The notes beneath the pieces were generated by a model that worked only from the letters and a program-made list of their open reading frames with translations, was not told the origin of the DNA and made no database searches. A program made the position numbers and the translations under genes. DNA of 64,000 nt from Gracilariopsis chorda (Eukaryota; Rhodophyta; Florideophyceae; Gracilariales; Gracilariaceae). Location of the stretch: the NCBI GenBank assembly GCA_003194525.1, contig NBIV01000003.1, forward strand, positions 772,393-836,392. The letters run 5' to 3'. Position 1 is the stretch's first letter, and the number at the start of each line of letters is the position of its first letter. This document shows positions 31,887 to 43,455 of this stretch, piece after piece.

Positions 31887-33640
31887 TTAATCGCCTGAGG
31901 TGACCTTTGCAAGACCACCGTTCTGGAGGAACTGAGATATCACAGCTGCTTGCTGGTTTTCAGTCATCGCAGAAGCGGCAGATGCACTCGCAGGAGGAGC
32001 TGCTGACGGCGGAGCCGAAGAAAACGTTACTGCCGGCGCTGCTGAAGGAGGAATTACAGAGTCCAGAGTCCATTGTTGAGACCTCGCCACCTTCGGCAGG
32101 AGCATCTCCATATCTGGCACCGGGAATGTCGTCCAACATTGGACCCTGTTCTTCAATCGAATGGAAGAACTCTTCCGTGATGACAAAGCAGTCAGGTGAC
32201 CCGAAGCGATGACTCGGCGAGTTTCTGGCAACACCGCCGCCTCCTCAGCCCTGATCAAATTCCGTGCCAACGGATCGAAGTACACGAAGTGGCCCGTGAA
32301 TCGGGTTCTCTTACGGCGTAAGCAGTCCGTTGGATCGGGATCATCGTCACGCGCTTCCCAAGCAACTGATACCTGGTTCCAATCCACATTGTCAATGTTT
32401 CGCAAGAGCGCTATTAGTTCAACGAAGTTACCATTGCTGCCGACAGGAACGCAGAGGTCCAGCCCACGAACGTTCTGCCTCAGAATCGGAGGGATGTACC
32501 AAAATCGTTGTTTGTCATAGACATCTTGAAGGATATACACCGCCGTTAGCATGGCCCATTCCGTATAGACGATGGACCACCATCTCGAATACGGGTTGCT
32601 GAGAAGGCGGCTTCAGATATATTAGGGGCATGGGGGCAGCTTGACCTAGCACCCTCGGCACACCTCACATGGCGCCCACATCAAGGGGACAGGAACATAT
32701 CTTCCACGCATGTGGCGGGGTCTGATCCGAGTCGATTCCGTGTTCTGATAGGGAATGAAATATCCCCAGCGAGAGCAACTGTGCCATTACCAGCGGATGA
32801 GCCGCTGCAGATACTACGATCGCGACTTGCGAGGAAGGTACCGAAATCAGGCACGCAACAGCGGACGGGTCCAACAAATCAGATTCTGATGCCCGTAGAT
32901 ACGGCGATACTGCTCGATACTACCAGCTAACCGTATGAGGTTATCTCCATATTGTATCTCGCCAAACGTTCAATATAATGCGATATCGAATCGGTAAGCT
33001 GGAGGTTTCGGACGCTCCGAGAACGTACGGTACAACCGTTGGTGCGCAATTTGAATGGGTGCCGCTCGCGCTGCGTCGTCGGACTCGCCACGATAGTAGA
33101 TAATCGCCTGTGGAGGGACTCCAACGGAGGTACACCAGTTGAAAGTCTCGGTCATGTTGACGTGCACCTCACCTGCTAGCCGGTCAGGCCCGTCGACATA
33201 CGTTTCGATCACCATCTTGAGAGTAACTCCATGCCGATGGAACCAAGGCACCCGCAAGTATGGTATCGTATTCTGTCAAAGGATGGCTAGCGCTAGTTCC
33301 TTGTAGGAGGCCCACGGATTCGAAGCGAGGTTGGCTAGTCCAGGACCCGGAGCAGAAGGCAGAGCCCATTGCCATGGCCCTTGCTGCATTGCAGGCGATT
33401 GCATCGAAATCGGTTTATGCCACGGCTGCGCCGGTCTTTGATGACCCTGACCCGGGACGGGAGCAGTGTTCAAGCTGCCAAGCTACTGCGGGGGATTCCA
33501 CTGTGCTGCAGGCGGAAAATGGTAACCAAATGGTATATTCAGTTGACTAGGACCACCCTGTGGTTGGTTCCCCGAGTTACTCGGTTGATAGCCCTGCTTA
33601 TTGGCATTTTTCAACCCACTCCAGCGGAAAACGTGCAGCA
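31887..33640 (-). pseudogene. Antisense gene inside chromovirus B, capsid- or Gag-like, function unknown
   Basis: Read on the minus strand from about 33640, one protein of about 580 codons can be followed through several frameshifts and stops. First comes a Gln/Pro/Gly/Asn-rich N-terminus (GYQPSNSGNQPQGG, MQQGPWQWALPSAPG, to about 33280). A folded-looking middle follows (MVIETYVDGPDRLAGEVHV, FNWCTSVGVPPQAIIYYRG in 32970-33257; then QVAIVVSAAAHPLVMAQLL in 32665-32877). The last 221 codons (31887-32552) are open, with DLCVPVGSNGNFVELIALLR and FVYFDPLARNLIRAEEAAVLP and an Ala/Pro/Ser-rich tail. There is no zinc knuckle, protease or polymerase. I do not recognise the family. The shape (disordered start, large alpha/beta core, Ala/Pro tail) would suit a capsid protein, for example of an integrated totivirus-like dsRNA virus, or an unusual Gag. 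That is inference only. Confidence 0.5.
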
Positions 33641-33864
33641 CAGTCGAAATTGAATCCGAATCGTTGGTACGAAAACAGAGAAGTAACTACTGGTGCAGAA
33701 GAGAATTTTTCTTGAGTGCAAAGCTACTCGCTGTAGAAAAGAAAGTTTGATGGCGTTGGGCGTTGTTGAAGGAAGGTGAAATGAAAAGATCCAGCCCTGC
33801 CATCTCCCTCTTATGCGCTTACTGTCACAGGGTTGTTGATCGCCTACGGGAAGTTCTTGCGCCC

Positions 33865-33875
33865 AAGGAGGGGGA
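33865..33875 (+). promoter_or_regulatory. Polypurine tract of chromovirus B
   Basis: AAGGAGGGGGA two bases before the 3' LTR, the right place and strand for priming second-strand synthesis. It confirms that 33878-34589 is the 3' LTR and that the antisense gene lies inside the element. Confidence 0.7.
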
Positions 33876-33877
33876 TA

Positions 33878-34589
33878 TGTAGAGCAACGCTATTGCGTCA
33901 CTTTAACGCTAGTGCGTCTCATATACAATTGATCCCATGTATGGGCATGGAACGGGCATTATGAGACGGACGTCAATTTCCAATTGTCTGGCATAGGGCC
34001 AATTATTGGCATATTCATGATAAGTATAGTATTACTGGCAAGTGTAGCTCACATGTAGTGCTTTATACACCCATTTTTGGGATTGTCAATATTTTACGGA
34101 CAATCACCATTACAGTGGGTTGGGGCTGCCGCTACTTAGGCGAAGGTGCACCTCATTCCTCTGGGAAGTAAAATATCAAGGAAGTGCTTGGCTCTGACTC
34201 AGACCCCCCTGGGCGTCTGGCAACTACTCACGGAGGGCCAGCTTCTTGTGCAGGGCTAGTCATCCACCTCGTGGAGCTTTCTCACCGCACTATCGTACGT
34301 TTTTCTACGGCGTATTACGTGTTGTTAGTTCTCGTTGTCCTGTTAACAGGTGGCAGCACGGTTTCCACCGTTGTTACCGCTAACCGCCGTTTATTCGTCT
34401 TCGCGATCTAGCTCGTTTCAACCGTCGTTAAGCCCTCTCATTCGACCCCTGTCGTACACTTGAAGTGGGACCCGGAGTTACGCCCGGCTAGCGCGCCCAC
34501 CACAGGTGGCTCTGTTCGCTACGCTACCCTCTAGGAAGGAAGGTCCCGAACACCTTCGTGCGTCATTCCCTCACAGGGTTTGGACAACA
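33878..34589 (+). repeat. 3' LTR of chromovirus B
   Basis: TGTAGAGCAACG to GGACAACA, a TGT...ACA pair, followed by GAATC. It aligns with 17092-17803 with scattered substitutions and small indels. Confidence 0.85.
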
Positions 34590-34594
34590 GAATC
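34590..34594. repeat. Target-site duplication of B, right copy
   Basis: GAATC after the 3' LTR. Using one copy of the duplication, the minus-strand codons of element A read through in phase from here into 17086. Confidence 0.85.
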
Positions 34595-35517
34595 TTTTGC
34601 TCTGAGGTGGAGCGCAGGTGATTTACCGATAATTTCAGCTGATTAATATGGTCCTTGGAAAAGGCTGATTTTGTGGCCTGAGCCATTTGCGATACTCGAA
34701 ATGATACATCTAGGCGTGTGCGTTTTATCCATTTTATTGACATCATTGAACCTCGCGTCAGGCTTCATGGGCACAATTCATGATATTTGCTTTCGCTGGT
34801 GGAGACAAAACCCACTCGGGACAGTTGAAACCTCGAGTTCGGCGAAGAAAAAATTGTCCAAAACCTTTTTCTTAGATTCAAACTCCTTCGCAGTTGCTTC
34901 TGTATCCTTCATGAAAGTTGGCGTACCAACAAGTAGTGAGTCGTCGACGTAGCCTCCAGCGAGGCCAGTGATTTCTCCCTTGATATGCATGAAAAACACA
35001 GACAGGTCGTAAAGGCTTGTTTCATCCGCAGGCCCTGTTGCATGTGCTTGGAGAACGTGTATCTCTAATAATCACCAGAATCTGTGGGCCCGTAAAGGAG
35101 ACGCAAGAGTTTAAATAGCTGGTTGGGTGCGAGCTCGAATTGCTGTAAAGGGTGAATATAGATGTCGCGAATGAGGTCGGATGGGGACTGCAGGTATGCT
35201 TGAGTGATAATGGTTGACCAGAGTTGGAAGCCAAAGATGACTGCCAGCCCGGGAATCATGCCGATGGAGCTCTGTTGGAGGTTGGAAGCATGGTGAACGA
35301 TGATCCTTTTCTCTTTGTCCATATGCGTGCTCCTGATCGAAAGAACTTGCCTTGTATAATGGTGTGTCTGTCTCTGCGTTTTTGATACACAATATAAATC
35401 GGCCTCCAATAATGTTCCCGTCGTCAGGGAGCTCGTTCTTGCACACAATCTTGTAGATACCGCTTTCCAGAAGTCCCTCGAGTTCTTTCGGCTTTGCTGG
35501 TAGGAACACTGGATCAT
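34595..35517 (-). pseudogene. Reverse transcriptase of element A
   Basis: Copia-like RT in pieces. 35065-35517 gives AKPKELEGLLESGIYKIV, NIIGGRFILCIKNAETD, ITQAYLQSPSDL (the catalytic Asp position is lost) and LLRLLYGPTDSGDY. 34778-34999 gives GGYVDDSLLVGT, the catalytic YVDD. 34595-34746 gives TRLDVSFRVSQMAQ, leading to the RNase H connection cut by B. The same RT family is seen in element D. Confidence 0.85.
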
Positions 35518-35575
35518 CGTTGCGCGGATCGCCGTATGGGATGATTTCAGTGATAAGGATGGCGTGTGCAGGCTG

Positions 35576-35890
35576 CTATAGCAATGTGGGTGGATTGTGG
35601 CCTGGGATTGAAATGTTGCTATGAAACGCTTTTAGCTGCCGCTGGAGTGCATCTACGGCGTGATTGTCTGTGAGGGTAGATAGGGGTACCACTTGTGAGA
35701 TGTTAAAGTGCGCGAGGGTCCCATTCGATTTGACGTAGACCTCTTTGTCTGTGACACGGAGGGCTGGGACAGGGCCCATGAACTCCTTCTTTTTCTCACG
35801 GTAGACATGGACTGCATCTCCGGGTACAAGGATGTAGTTCGATGGCAGCGGGAGGCGTGCTCTCTCAGGGTTTTGGAGATTCAGAAACAT
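35576..35890 (-). pseudogene. Integrase C-terminal/RT linker of element A
   Basis: A 104-codon frame with SNYILVPGDAVHVYREKKKEFMGPVPALRV, an SH3-like strand-rich segment as found at integrase C-termini, followed by a linker to RT. No catalytic residue. Placed by position between the core and RT. Confidence 0.6.
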
Positions 35891-36028
35891 GCAAAGATTG
35901 AAGCGTATTCTGTTCTTGCGGTTTCCAGCGCTCTCCTTCGTTCACTTGTACCCGCAGGAAAGCGTGGGTAAGACGTCCAAAAACTAGAAGGGATGGAACG
36001 TATCATTCTGGTCCAACTTTGTCGTTCA

Positions 36029-36776
36029 TTACCTTAGTTGCAAGACGAAAGACGATAGGGGGTCCACGTGTTTGGGATGTATGGCTGATTGTAGTGTACC
36101 GTCGCTACAAAGGAGCGTGAAAACGTTCTCCAAGTCCGAGAGAGTATCTGATTTGACGCCACTGATCTTCAGTTCGATATCCAAATCGGAGGTTATAGAT
36201 TGCCAGCGCTGTGCATTAAACACACTACCAGAGTCTGGTCTGGAGCAGTTGGGAAGGCCGATGTCGACCGAAGACCATGCTAAAGTGTATGCTGTCCACA
36301 CATTAGAGACAGAGTGTCCAGTGAGAAACACTGCATTAAAGAAGCCGTTGCAGATATCTACGATGTGGAGAACGGCCTTTCCATCTAACGAAAAGTGGTC
36401 AAGTGCCAGCTCATGATTAAAAACAATGTCTCTATCAGAAAGTGCAACGCAGATTCGCAACGGCTTCGAGGAGAAGCGCGTAAAGGTTTCACATGCCCTT
36501 GCAATATTCGGCAAGCTCAAGTGTGTGGGGTGAAACGCCTTCTGTGGAGGAGCGGCGTATTAGAATATACAACTTCTTGGCCGAATGGTAGAATAATTGG
36601 TAGAGATGCTTCCGAAGTTCTTTGATCCTGTAAGGCGACTCTGCATATGCGTACGCAATGTGCAAATCAGAAATGAGGATATGGAAAGGGTCCCAGTTCC
36701 AGAAGATATGCCTGTTGGCAATGGATAGAGGTTGTGTGCAGCCTTTCAGTTTGGAACGGAGAGTTGGGGCGTGCAT
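36029..36776 (-). pseudogene. Integrase of element A
   Basis: 36489-36776 carries the zinc-module pattern (ELRKHLYQLFYHSAKKLY, then a terminal Cys region). 36029-36520 carries the core: ALDHFSLDGKAVLHIVDICN with Asp, and GLPNCSRPDSGSVFNAQRW with the second Asp. Stops separate the pieces. Confidence 0.75.
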
Positions 36777-37311
36777 ATCAAGGAAATGACTTTGTCTGAT
36801 GCCGACGTCAAGTCCAAGGAGAAGTGTTATATCAGAAGGGACTACGTGCGCACGGAATGATATCGATGTACCAGTGGTTGTGGGGAGTTTTATAACGAGG
36901 GAGCCAAGATTGGGGCGCGAGACCTCGCCGAATCAAAACTGAAGGCTTTCAGTGCGTTGAGGTGAGAGGGAGTGGCAAAGTTGACAGAGGGTTTTCAGTT
37001 CAGGTTCACCGATGAAAGTGCTGGAGGCTTCACAGTGAACAGAAGCACCAAGGAATTAGGCGCGGATTTCATGATATTTCCCTTCATGGTGGGATAGAAA
37101 ACCATCTGGAGAGTGGACTGATTCAAAGAGATGGGAGCTGGTGTTAAGGGGTTCGGGAGGACGGCCGCGGTGATGGCAGGGGGGATGAGACGGGCGACTC
37201 GTGGTACCAGAAAATCTTTGCATCGGATGAGAGCGGATCGCAGTCGACGGCGTAGGTTACGTAGTGTAAAAGTCGCAGGCTTGGGATCACTGGAAGTGTC
37301 CATGGGTGACG
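36777..37311 (-). other. Presumed protease region of element A, unreadable
   Basis: Lies between the Gag remains and integrase, where protease should be. Frames are short and no Asp-Ser/Thr-Gly motif could be read with confidence. Confidence 0.35.
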
Positions 37312-38788
37312 TTATACGGTTGGGAGGCCTTGGTGTGGGAGGCAGATGGCCAGATTGGCTCCCACGTAAAACTCCTCATCCGGTACTGTGGAGTGGCAAG
37401 ACTGTTTGTTGTAGTTGGCAGAAGCAGTAGTCGCTGAGAGGAAATTACATTCGGCATATGATTGTGGAGTTGGGGGAGTTTCGGACGGCGGATCTGCGGG
37501 GGTGTCAAGGCAGGGTGCAGGGTCGGCTTCGGGTGCAGGCGAGGAAAAATCGTCTTGGGGATCGTTATCGTTCACAGTATCTAGTGGTTTGAATTCATCT
37601 TCCAATTAGTAGAAGTTGTTGTTGCGGGTCCTGTGTTTGGGGTCATAGTGGCGCTTAACGCGGAGCATGCGTGATGGAGCACTATATCTGTGTCGCTCAT
37701 GTTGGTTGTGTTTGCTCTCACCAAAACGATTGGTCCGGTTACCCCATGTGTTGTTTTCGTGGCGTGTATAGATTTGGTGATGCGACCAGGGGTGCGTATA
37801 ACTTCCGTATCGAGGATTGGTGTAGAATGCTTTGGTGCGTCGGTGAAGTGACCGTTGTCTTTCCACATGATATTGAAGAACGGATGCCAGTGCAGTCACC
37901 AATTCATTATAGGTGGGTAGTTCTGACGAAATTCGAACGAGAGTGGTGAGTGCATATTCTTGCTTGGCTACAGCTCGGTGCTAAATACGTCGCTTTTTAT
38001 AATCTGACTGGACTGGGTGTGGTGTGCGTGGGCAACGTTCCTCTATTTTGGCTGTCAATTTTGAGAACTCATCGTTGAGAGAACACTCTGAGGATCTGAA
38101 TTCCTTGAAAATCAGGTTGTCAAGTTTTGCAACGATCCTTTCCTGGATGGGCTCGCTGTGAAAATGCCGTTGCAAAAGGTGCATGGCCTGTTGGTACGAA
38201 TTTATTTTGCCTTAAATGAATGTCTGGAAGTATTTGCGGGCTGCTCTGAGAACAGAGTTTTCAGAAACTCAAGTCCTTCTTCGAGATTTGCTCGGTAGTT
38301 TCTCACTATGTCTTCAAATAGGATGCAGTTCTCGGGCAATGATTCTTCGATGGTACCACTGAAGCATGGCGTGGTGTCCTTAAGGGCAGTATTGAATGCA
38401 TTGGCAAGTTTTATATGACGTTCGTATCGGTTACGTTCATACTGATGGGTTTGATTTCTTGCATGATGTGGAGCAGGATGGTACGAAAAAGGATTTGATG
38501 GTGGTTTGTTGGGGTCCGTCTGTTTGTGGAATGAGGGTTGCTGCTGTTGAACTGCATAAGTGGGGTGCATGTTGTACCAGCAATCCGAAGTATTCTTGTC
38601 CAGGCGGCTCTGATGTGGCAAGGTAGACAGGGGTATCGGAGAAGGGGTGTTAAGTTGTTTCCTTGTTCCGTTGTCGTCTCGTCAAATGGTAGCCTTTGGA
38701 GCGTTTGCTCTAGATGAATTGCGGGCCCTCTGAAGAGCATGTCTGGCGACTTGGTTATTTTCAGGACAGCTTCGGTAGTGTGCTTCAT
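37312..38788 (-). pseudogene. Gag of element A (broken)
   Basis: Gag begins near 38788. Reading it needs shifts near 38640 and 38200. Segments include a Gln/His/Pro-rich stretch (38411-38621), the helical ESLPENCILFEDIVRNYRANLEEGL block (38202-38340), and a further helical segment (37981-38184), then low-complexity Pro/Ser-rich sequence to 37312. The block matches in style the Gag of element D. Confidence 0.6.
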
Positions 38789-41700
38789 TTACCGGCCCAT
38801 ATGACTGTTAGCGCACTAAGGTGTTGATGTACCCACGTTTGACACGGCAGAGTGCGTTGGTGGTTGCCCATAGTCGTTGACATGAACCACACATTGTGGG
38901 ATAAATTTGGGAGTTCTTATTTAATACTAAAAGGGTAAGAAGGACCTTCGGCCCTACCACTCCTTCCTGCACTTGTGAAATCTGCCTCTTGCCTGCAGGA
39001 AAGAGTGGAAGGGCCGGAGCTTGAGCCCTCACAAACCTGAACATCAAACGTTTTGGTTGTCCAAAACGTTTGATTATCAATGGTGCAAAAATTTGGCGCA
39101 CCAAAAAGGTTCAATAAATGAACGTGAAGAACGAGTTTGTGTGCTGGCGCAGATTGCCCCAAAAAACGAAATCGTGCACTTTGAGGGGTGCGAAGGTCGT
39201 TGTCGCACAAATCCTTAGTTAGGTTAGACATTCCCATTTCTGGGACAGTTACTACCTAGTACGATGGCGCACCAGCTGCCATATCAGGTAACGTTCCCCA
39301 ACCAAAGGGTTCTGGCTCTAGAAATTGTCGCTTTCACGAGTATATTTATCGTGCTATGAAAGATACTCTGTTGCACAAGATATTGTAAACCCCCTCGCAC
39401 AAATAAAGGTACCTATGATTTGAAGTTTTTTAACAACCATTATGGTTTCACCCTTGTATACGTTTTGGAGCCGGCTTCGCCGTTTTCCCTCGTAACTCTC
39501 ATGACTCCCCCACCATTAGCTCACATCTTTTCCCCCTACTAAGATACCTTTCCACTATTCGTGGCTCACGCTCGCCCGCACCCGCACGTACCCCCCCTTG
39601 TGTAACCAAAACCTCTAACAGAGACACATATATCGCTCCGGTGGATACGTATCGTACCACTACCTTCCAGTGCCAGTTGCGAATGGCTGTACTAGGTATT
39701 ACACCCAATTCAATCATGTTATCCCCGGAAGGGCTCTGTTGCTGAGTTCCGTCAATTTAGGAAGCTCTCAAACGCCTTCGCGGCGTTTGTAGTCGAAAAC
39801 CACGAGAGCAGAGATAACAACGAAAGATATCCGAATCCTTTCCCATGTGAAGGGTACACTCGGCGATAGATCGCTCAGAAACGATCGGCACCAGCCGAGC
39901 GTAACTTCGGGCAATCGCGTCTCGACTGACGAAGTGAGCTGAAAGGCAATAGAAGTTATCCGTTTCCATGGATGGTATGTACTGAAAAGGAAGAAAGGGC
40001 GCAAAAGAGAGTCCACGAACGGTACTAACCCTGGCATAAAGCGGGAAGAAAAGCGAAACACAAGCTGAACCTTCGGCGCTGGAACGATAATAACCTGTAA
40101 AATAAGTTAGAGAAGAAACCCTACAATAGACAAAAGAAATAAGCAAACGAGAAATAACACCATTAGCACGGGCTAACTCCTAAGAGAATCAGGACGGGTA
40201 GCCAAGCCGGAAGCAACACGGATGCTCCCTGGAATTGGGGCGCAGTGGCGTGTTGGCGAATGTGAGTACAGCCAAACCTGGTTGATTTTCTTTCCGGCAG
40301 CAGCCATGAGGCCCTCGCTTAAGTGCGATCACTGCTAGACACTAGGCCAGGAACCTAACTAAAAATTTAACAACTACTCCGGCACTCACGCCTGGCCAGT
40401 CCCTACACGTATGTGTGACCTCCCGGCTTATTAGGTCATCCACGTAAGCATTCGCCCCCCTGAAATGTATTCCAATACGTCCACACTCCCAACAGTGCCA
40501 AAGATCATGGCTCCGTGACTTCCCATTTAGGTAACCATTATCTAGGCTATCCCTCACGTTGCATTCAAGGCCTCTGACTCATGCATCTAAGTCACATCCG
40601 ATTTTCGGTCACCAACTCAACATGAGTTCAGTGCTTCCCTCGCGTTTGGATCACCTATCCAGATGTTTCTCGTTGCATAACCGATCCAGAACGTCCTTTT
40701 CTCCGCCATCTCCACGGTAGGAGTCGTCCACATCGCTTCCATCTTCCTTGTTGTCTGTGCCCTTCTCTTCTTGGTTCACGATTCTCACGTCACAAATTTT
40801 GTTTTATCTGAGCCATACGCGCCAAATCCCATGGGCCAAAATTTGCAGGAACCGTACGATGCGGGCGATAACCGTGCCACTCCTCCACCGCTCTTCAGAG
40901 TGGCTCCCCGCTATACTCTGCGGCAATCATCTACAAAAGAGGAAAGAGTCATCAATTTCTTTACAGTGCGCCTGCACTGCGGAATTCGTTGTACACCACG
41001 TGAACCAATAGACCACCCTCTAGAACCAAAACTATCTGCAAGTGCCCAGCTTTACTGCGTTGCAATTGCGAAATCTCGGCTTTGCCGTCGTTTCCTACTT
41101 GTTAGTTAGTATTCAATTGCAATTTCTATCAGCTCAGGCCCACGATGATCGGTTGTTGTGACTTCAAGTGTTTATAAAACTCTAGCTAGAACATGAGCTA
41201 CGTCTTGGACTTCGGCTTCAGCATACACGTGCAACTCTTGCATTCATCTCTTGAACGTACTATTTAAAATGGGCATAGCCAGAAGCGTGGGTCGTTCACA
41301 GTACTTCATACAGAGAACGTTTATCAATCTGTGTACTTGTTCAAAGCTTGAGAACTATACCGTGGTGACTACGTTTGCTGACGCAGATAACGTAATATAC
41401 TGTCGTACAAATTACTACCTAATAAGCGTCAGGACGCGAGCCTCCAAATTTATTTATCTCTTTAGGGCAACCACCTGGGCGTCTAAGTACGATCAGATGA
41501 GCTCAATTCTTCCCAATTGTTAACCTGGTTAGGTCTCATGTAGAGTATGGGTCACCCTATCGCCAATGAGAAGTCTTGCTCATATAGTTTCAACATCATA
41601 TCATTGGAAAACCTGCCTGACCCCAATTGCCGGTCAGTACTGACAAAATGTTTTAGAAACAGGGAGCAGTGATCGGCTGCTAGGTAGTTTCAAAACCATG

Positions 41701-41800
41701 CCAGCAACCTCACCAAGGGCACGTGTGTCTTTCTTCTTAGTCACCTCATTGGACTTCAGCAAGCCCGCCAATTGGGAGAGCGTTATGTTTTTGCCAGCTG
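38789..41800. other. Non-coding stretch between elements A and D
   Basis: Three kilobases with no convincing gene. The A-proximal end should contain A's 5' LTR, and 38950-39208 is a cluster of hairpins (separate entry). Open frames at 39757-40146 (minus) and 40771-41109 (plus) have no recognisable domains. I saw no tRNA or rRNA. Confidence 0.4.
38950..39208. other. Cluster of five hairpins
   Basis: Stem 1: 38950-38971 with 38994-39015, 22 bp with two mismatches and a 22-base loop. Stem 2: 39043-39056 with 39061-39074, 14 bp perfect, loop TTGT. Stem 3: TGGTGC 39081-39086 with GCACCA 39098-39103. Stem 4: GTTCA 39109-39113 with TGAAC 39119-39123, loop ATAAA. Stem 5: GTGCGA about 39188 with TCGCAC about 39203. 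Possibly the structured leader of element A, a foldback element, or a structured RNA. Confidence 0.6.
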
Positions 41801-42211
41801 TTATGCGTCTACATGCACTGTTCCCATAAGAATAGTGCCAACAGCAACCAGAATTCGGGTTGCATATTGTCTTAGATTATGCGATTTGTGCACTCGAGAA
41901 GCTTTTTCTGGATCTTTGTGCAATTGGGTGAAACATCTGGCTTTGAATATCTCTTCATCAGTTTCTACATTTTTGATGGCTAGCCCAAGTTGGCCAGTGA
42001 GAGTATTGGCGTCTTCTGACATTTTGTCTTGGCTAATGACTTTCCACGTTCCGTGGGATAGTAATCCTGTCAGCTCTTTTCGTTTGGCTTCACTGAATGC
42101 TGGTAGGCTTCGACGATGATCGGAAGGACCCAACATTTCAGTGATTTGAACATAAAAGACTTCAAAAGCACTCGGAAGTATTGGTTGGAGAGAGGTACGA
42201 AGCTTGTGCAT
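41801..42211 (-). pseudogene. Reverse transcriptase start of element D
   Basis: KRKELTGLLSHGTWKVIS, TLTGQLGLAIKNVETD and IFKARCFTQ parallel the same blocks of element A's RT. The frame ends before the first catalytic Asp. Confidence 0.75.
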
Positions 42212-42313
42212 TGGTTCTTCACGATGGAAAAGTTTGAATTGTGCAATAAAATGTTGGACTCTTTCGCCATTGCGATTGATAAAGACTTTTTTGTTATCAA
42301 TTCTTACAATGTT

Positions 42314-42797
42314 CTAGGGTCCAGTCCATTTTATTGGCTTTAAATCTTTTCGGCAAACTGGAACTTCTTCTCCAACTTTTAAGTTTGTCGATGCGGTAGA
42401 TAGAATGCGAGCGGAGATTGCACGGCGCAAGCACAAACTCCGAAGTGATTGTTTCCATGTCAGTGCGACCACTTGAAGAACTCTCATTCGCTTCTCATGA
42501 TTTGGGAGTTCTGTGCTAGGCGGTGGAAAGCGAAGAAGAACTCCAAATACGAGTGGTAAAGGTAAAAGTACTTTGGGATTCATTGTATCGTTCATAGCCT
42601 TGACGGCAAGTCGAGGGGCTGAGGGGATGGGGACATCGGGCTCGCTGTATCGAAACGTTTGGTAGATACGACGTAAGGGCCATGGTACCGCTCACCAGCT
42701 CCCAGGGAATGATGACTTTCAATGCCTGAGAATAATAAGGCAATTCTAGCCATGCTTGTCGGTTCTTTCCGTCGAGCGAATGTGAATTGTCTAGCAT
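42314..42797 (-). pseudogene. Integrase-RT linker of element D
   Basis: Two overlapping frames; one ends LKVGEEVPVCRKDLKPIKW, matching the SH3-like segment placed before RT in element A. No catalytic motif. Confidence 0.5.
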
Positions 42798-42861
42798 TAT
42801 CCTGTCTCATCCTGTCTGGATAGCCGGTGTATAATGTTGCCGAACAACTGAAAAATGTATA

Positions 42862-43455
42862 TCAGATTGCTTCCCTGGTTTGACTCTTTAAGAAGAATGC
42901 AGAGCTGAAGTGAGTTTGTGTATCAACAACGGGTAAAACTGGCAGTTTCCCCAAAAACATAAGATCCAAAGCAATTTTACTGTTGAATATTACTCTGCCA
43001 GGCATGGATACTTGGAAAGACTGTGGTCGAGGTGTACAACGTTGGCACGCGGCACGTGATTTTGAGATACGCTCGATTAGTGTTCTGGTCTCCGGTGTGG
43101 CATTTTCTGACTTTGCTTCGGAGATCAACTTTAAAAGCTTGTTTGCGCTTGTATGGTAGAAGTGCATATGAATTTTTCGGAGTTCAGTCTTTTTGTAAAG
43201 AATCTCAAAGAAGTCCCATTCTAAGTACATACGACCGAATTTCCGCGTGATTTGTATGGACCAATTGAACGTCTTTTTGGCTAACACGTTGTCCACGTTG
43301 TCAGGTACAAGGGCGTGTAGGTCCAAAGTATCGAGACCAAAAAGGAGAGGTACAGAGACGTGAACAAATTTAATCTCTAACTGGAAGGAAAGTGTTTCCA
43401 GGTAAGGGAATGCGTACTTGCATAGCTCCTTGGCTGAAGTATACGCCATCTCCAA
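42862..43455 (-). pseudogene. Protease-integrase junction and integrase core of element D
   Basis: 198 codons. After a strand-rich region comes the zinc module (ELRKIHMHFYHTSANKLLKL ... CQRC), then ALDLMFLGKLPVLPVVDTQTHF with the first catalytic Asp. The second Asp and the Glu lie beyond the stop in broken sequence. Confidence 0.78.

Larger units (their letters stand above)
17092..34589 (+). mobile_element. Chromovirus (Ty3/gypsy) B, nested in A and host to C
   Basis: Plus-strand gypsy element bounded by related LTRs (17092-about 17803 and 33878-34589) and a GAATC duplication. Internal order: Gag, protease, RT, RNase H, integrase with a GPY/F module, then, beyond copia insertion C, a chromodomain. 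Without C it is about 11.2 kb, long for the group, because about 2.4 kb between the chromodomain and the 3' LTR holds an antisense gene. The two LTRs differ at roughly a tenth of positions by eye and the ORFs are full of stops, so it is old and dead. Confidence 0.85.
16540..38788 (-). mobile_element. Copia-like element A, split by chromovirus B
   Basis: Minus-strand element with Gag (about 37312-38788), integrase (36029-36776), RT (34595-35517), then a 17.5-kb foreign insertion (17092-34589), then RNase H (16540-17091). The order integrase, RT, RNase H is that of Ty1/copia. If the insertion and one copy of the GAATC duplication are removed, the RT-end and RNase H frames join in phase with no lost codon, so A was an intact ORF at this point when B landed. 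The rest of A is now interrupted by many stops and shifts. I could not find its LTRs. Confidence 0.8.

Noticed and set aside
39735-39775. CCGTCAATTTA, similar to a conserved small-subunit rRNA site
   Set aside because: The match stops after about eleven bases and the flanks do not resemble rRNA.
40771-41109. 112-codon + strand frame
   Set aside because: No recognisable domain, overlapping frames of similar length, no supporting signals.
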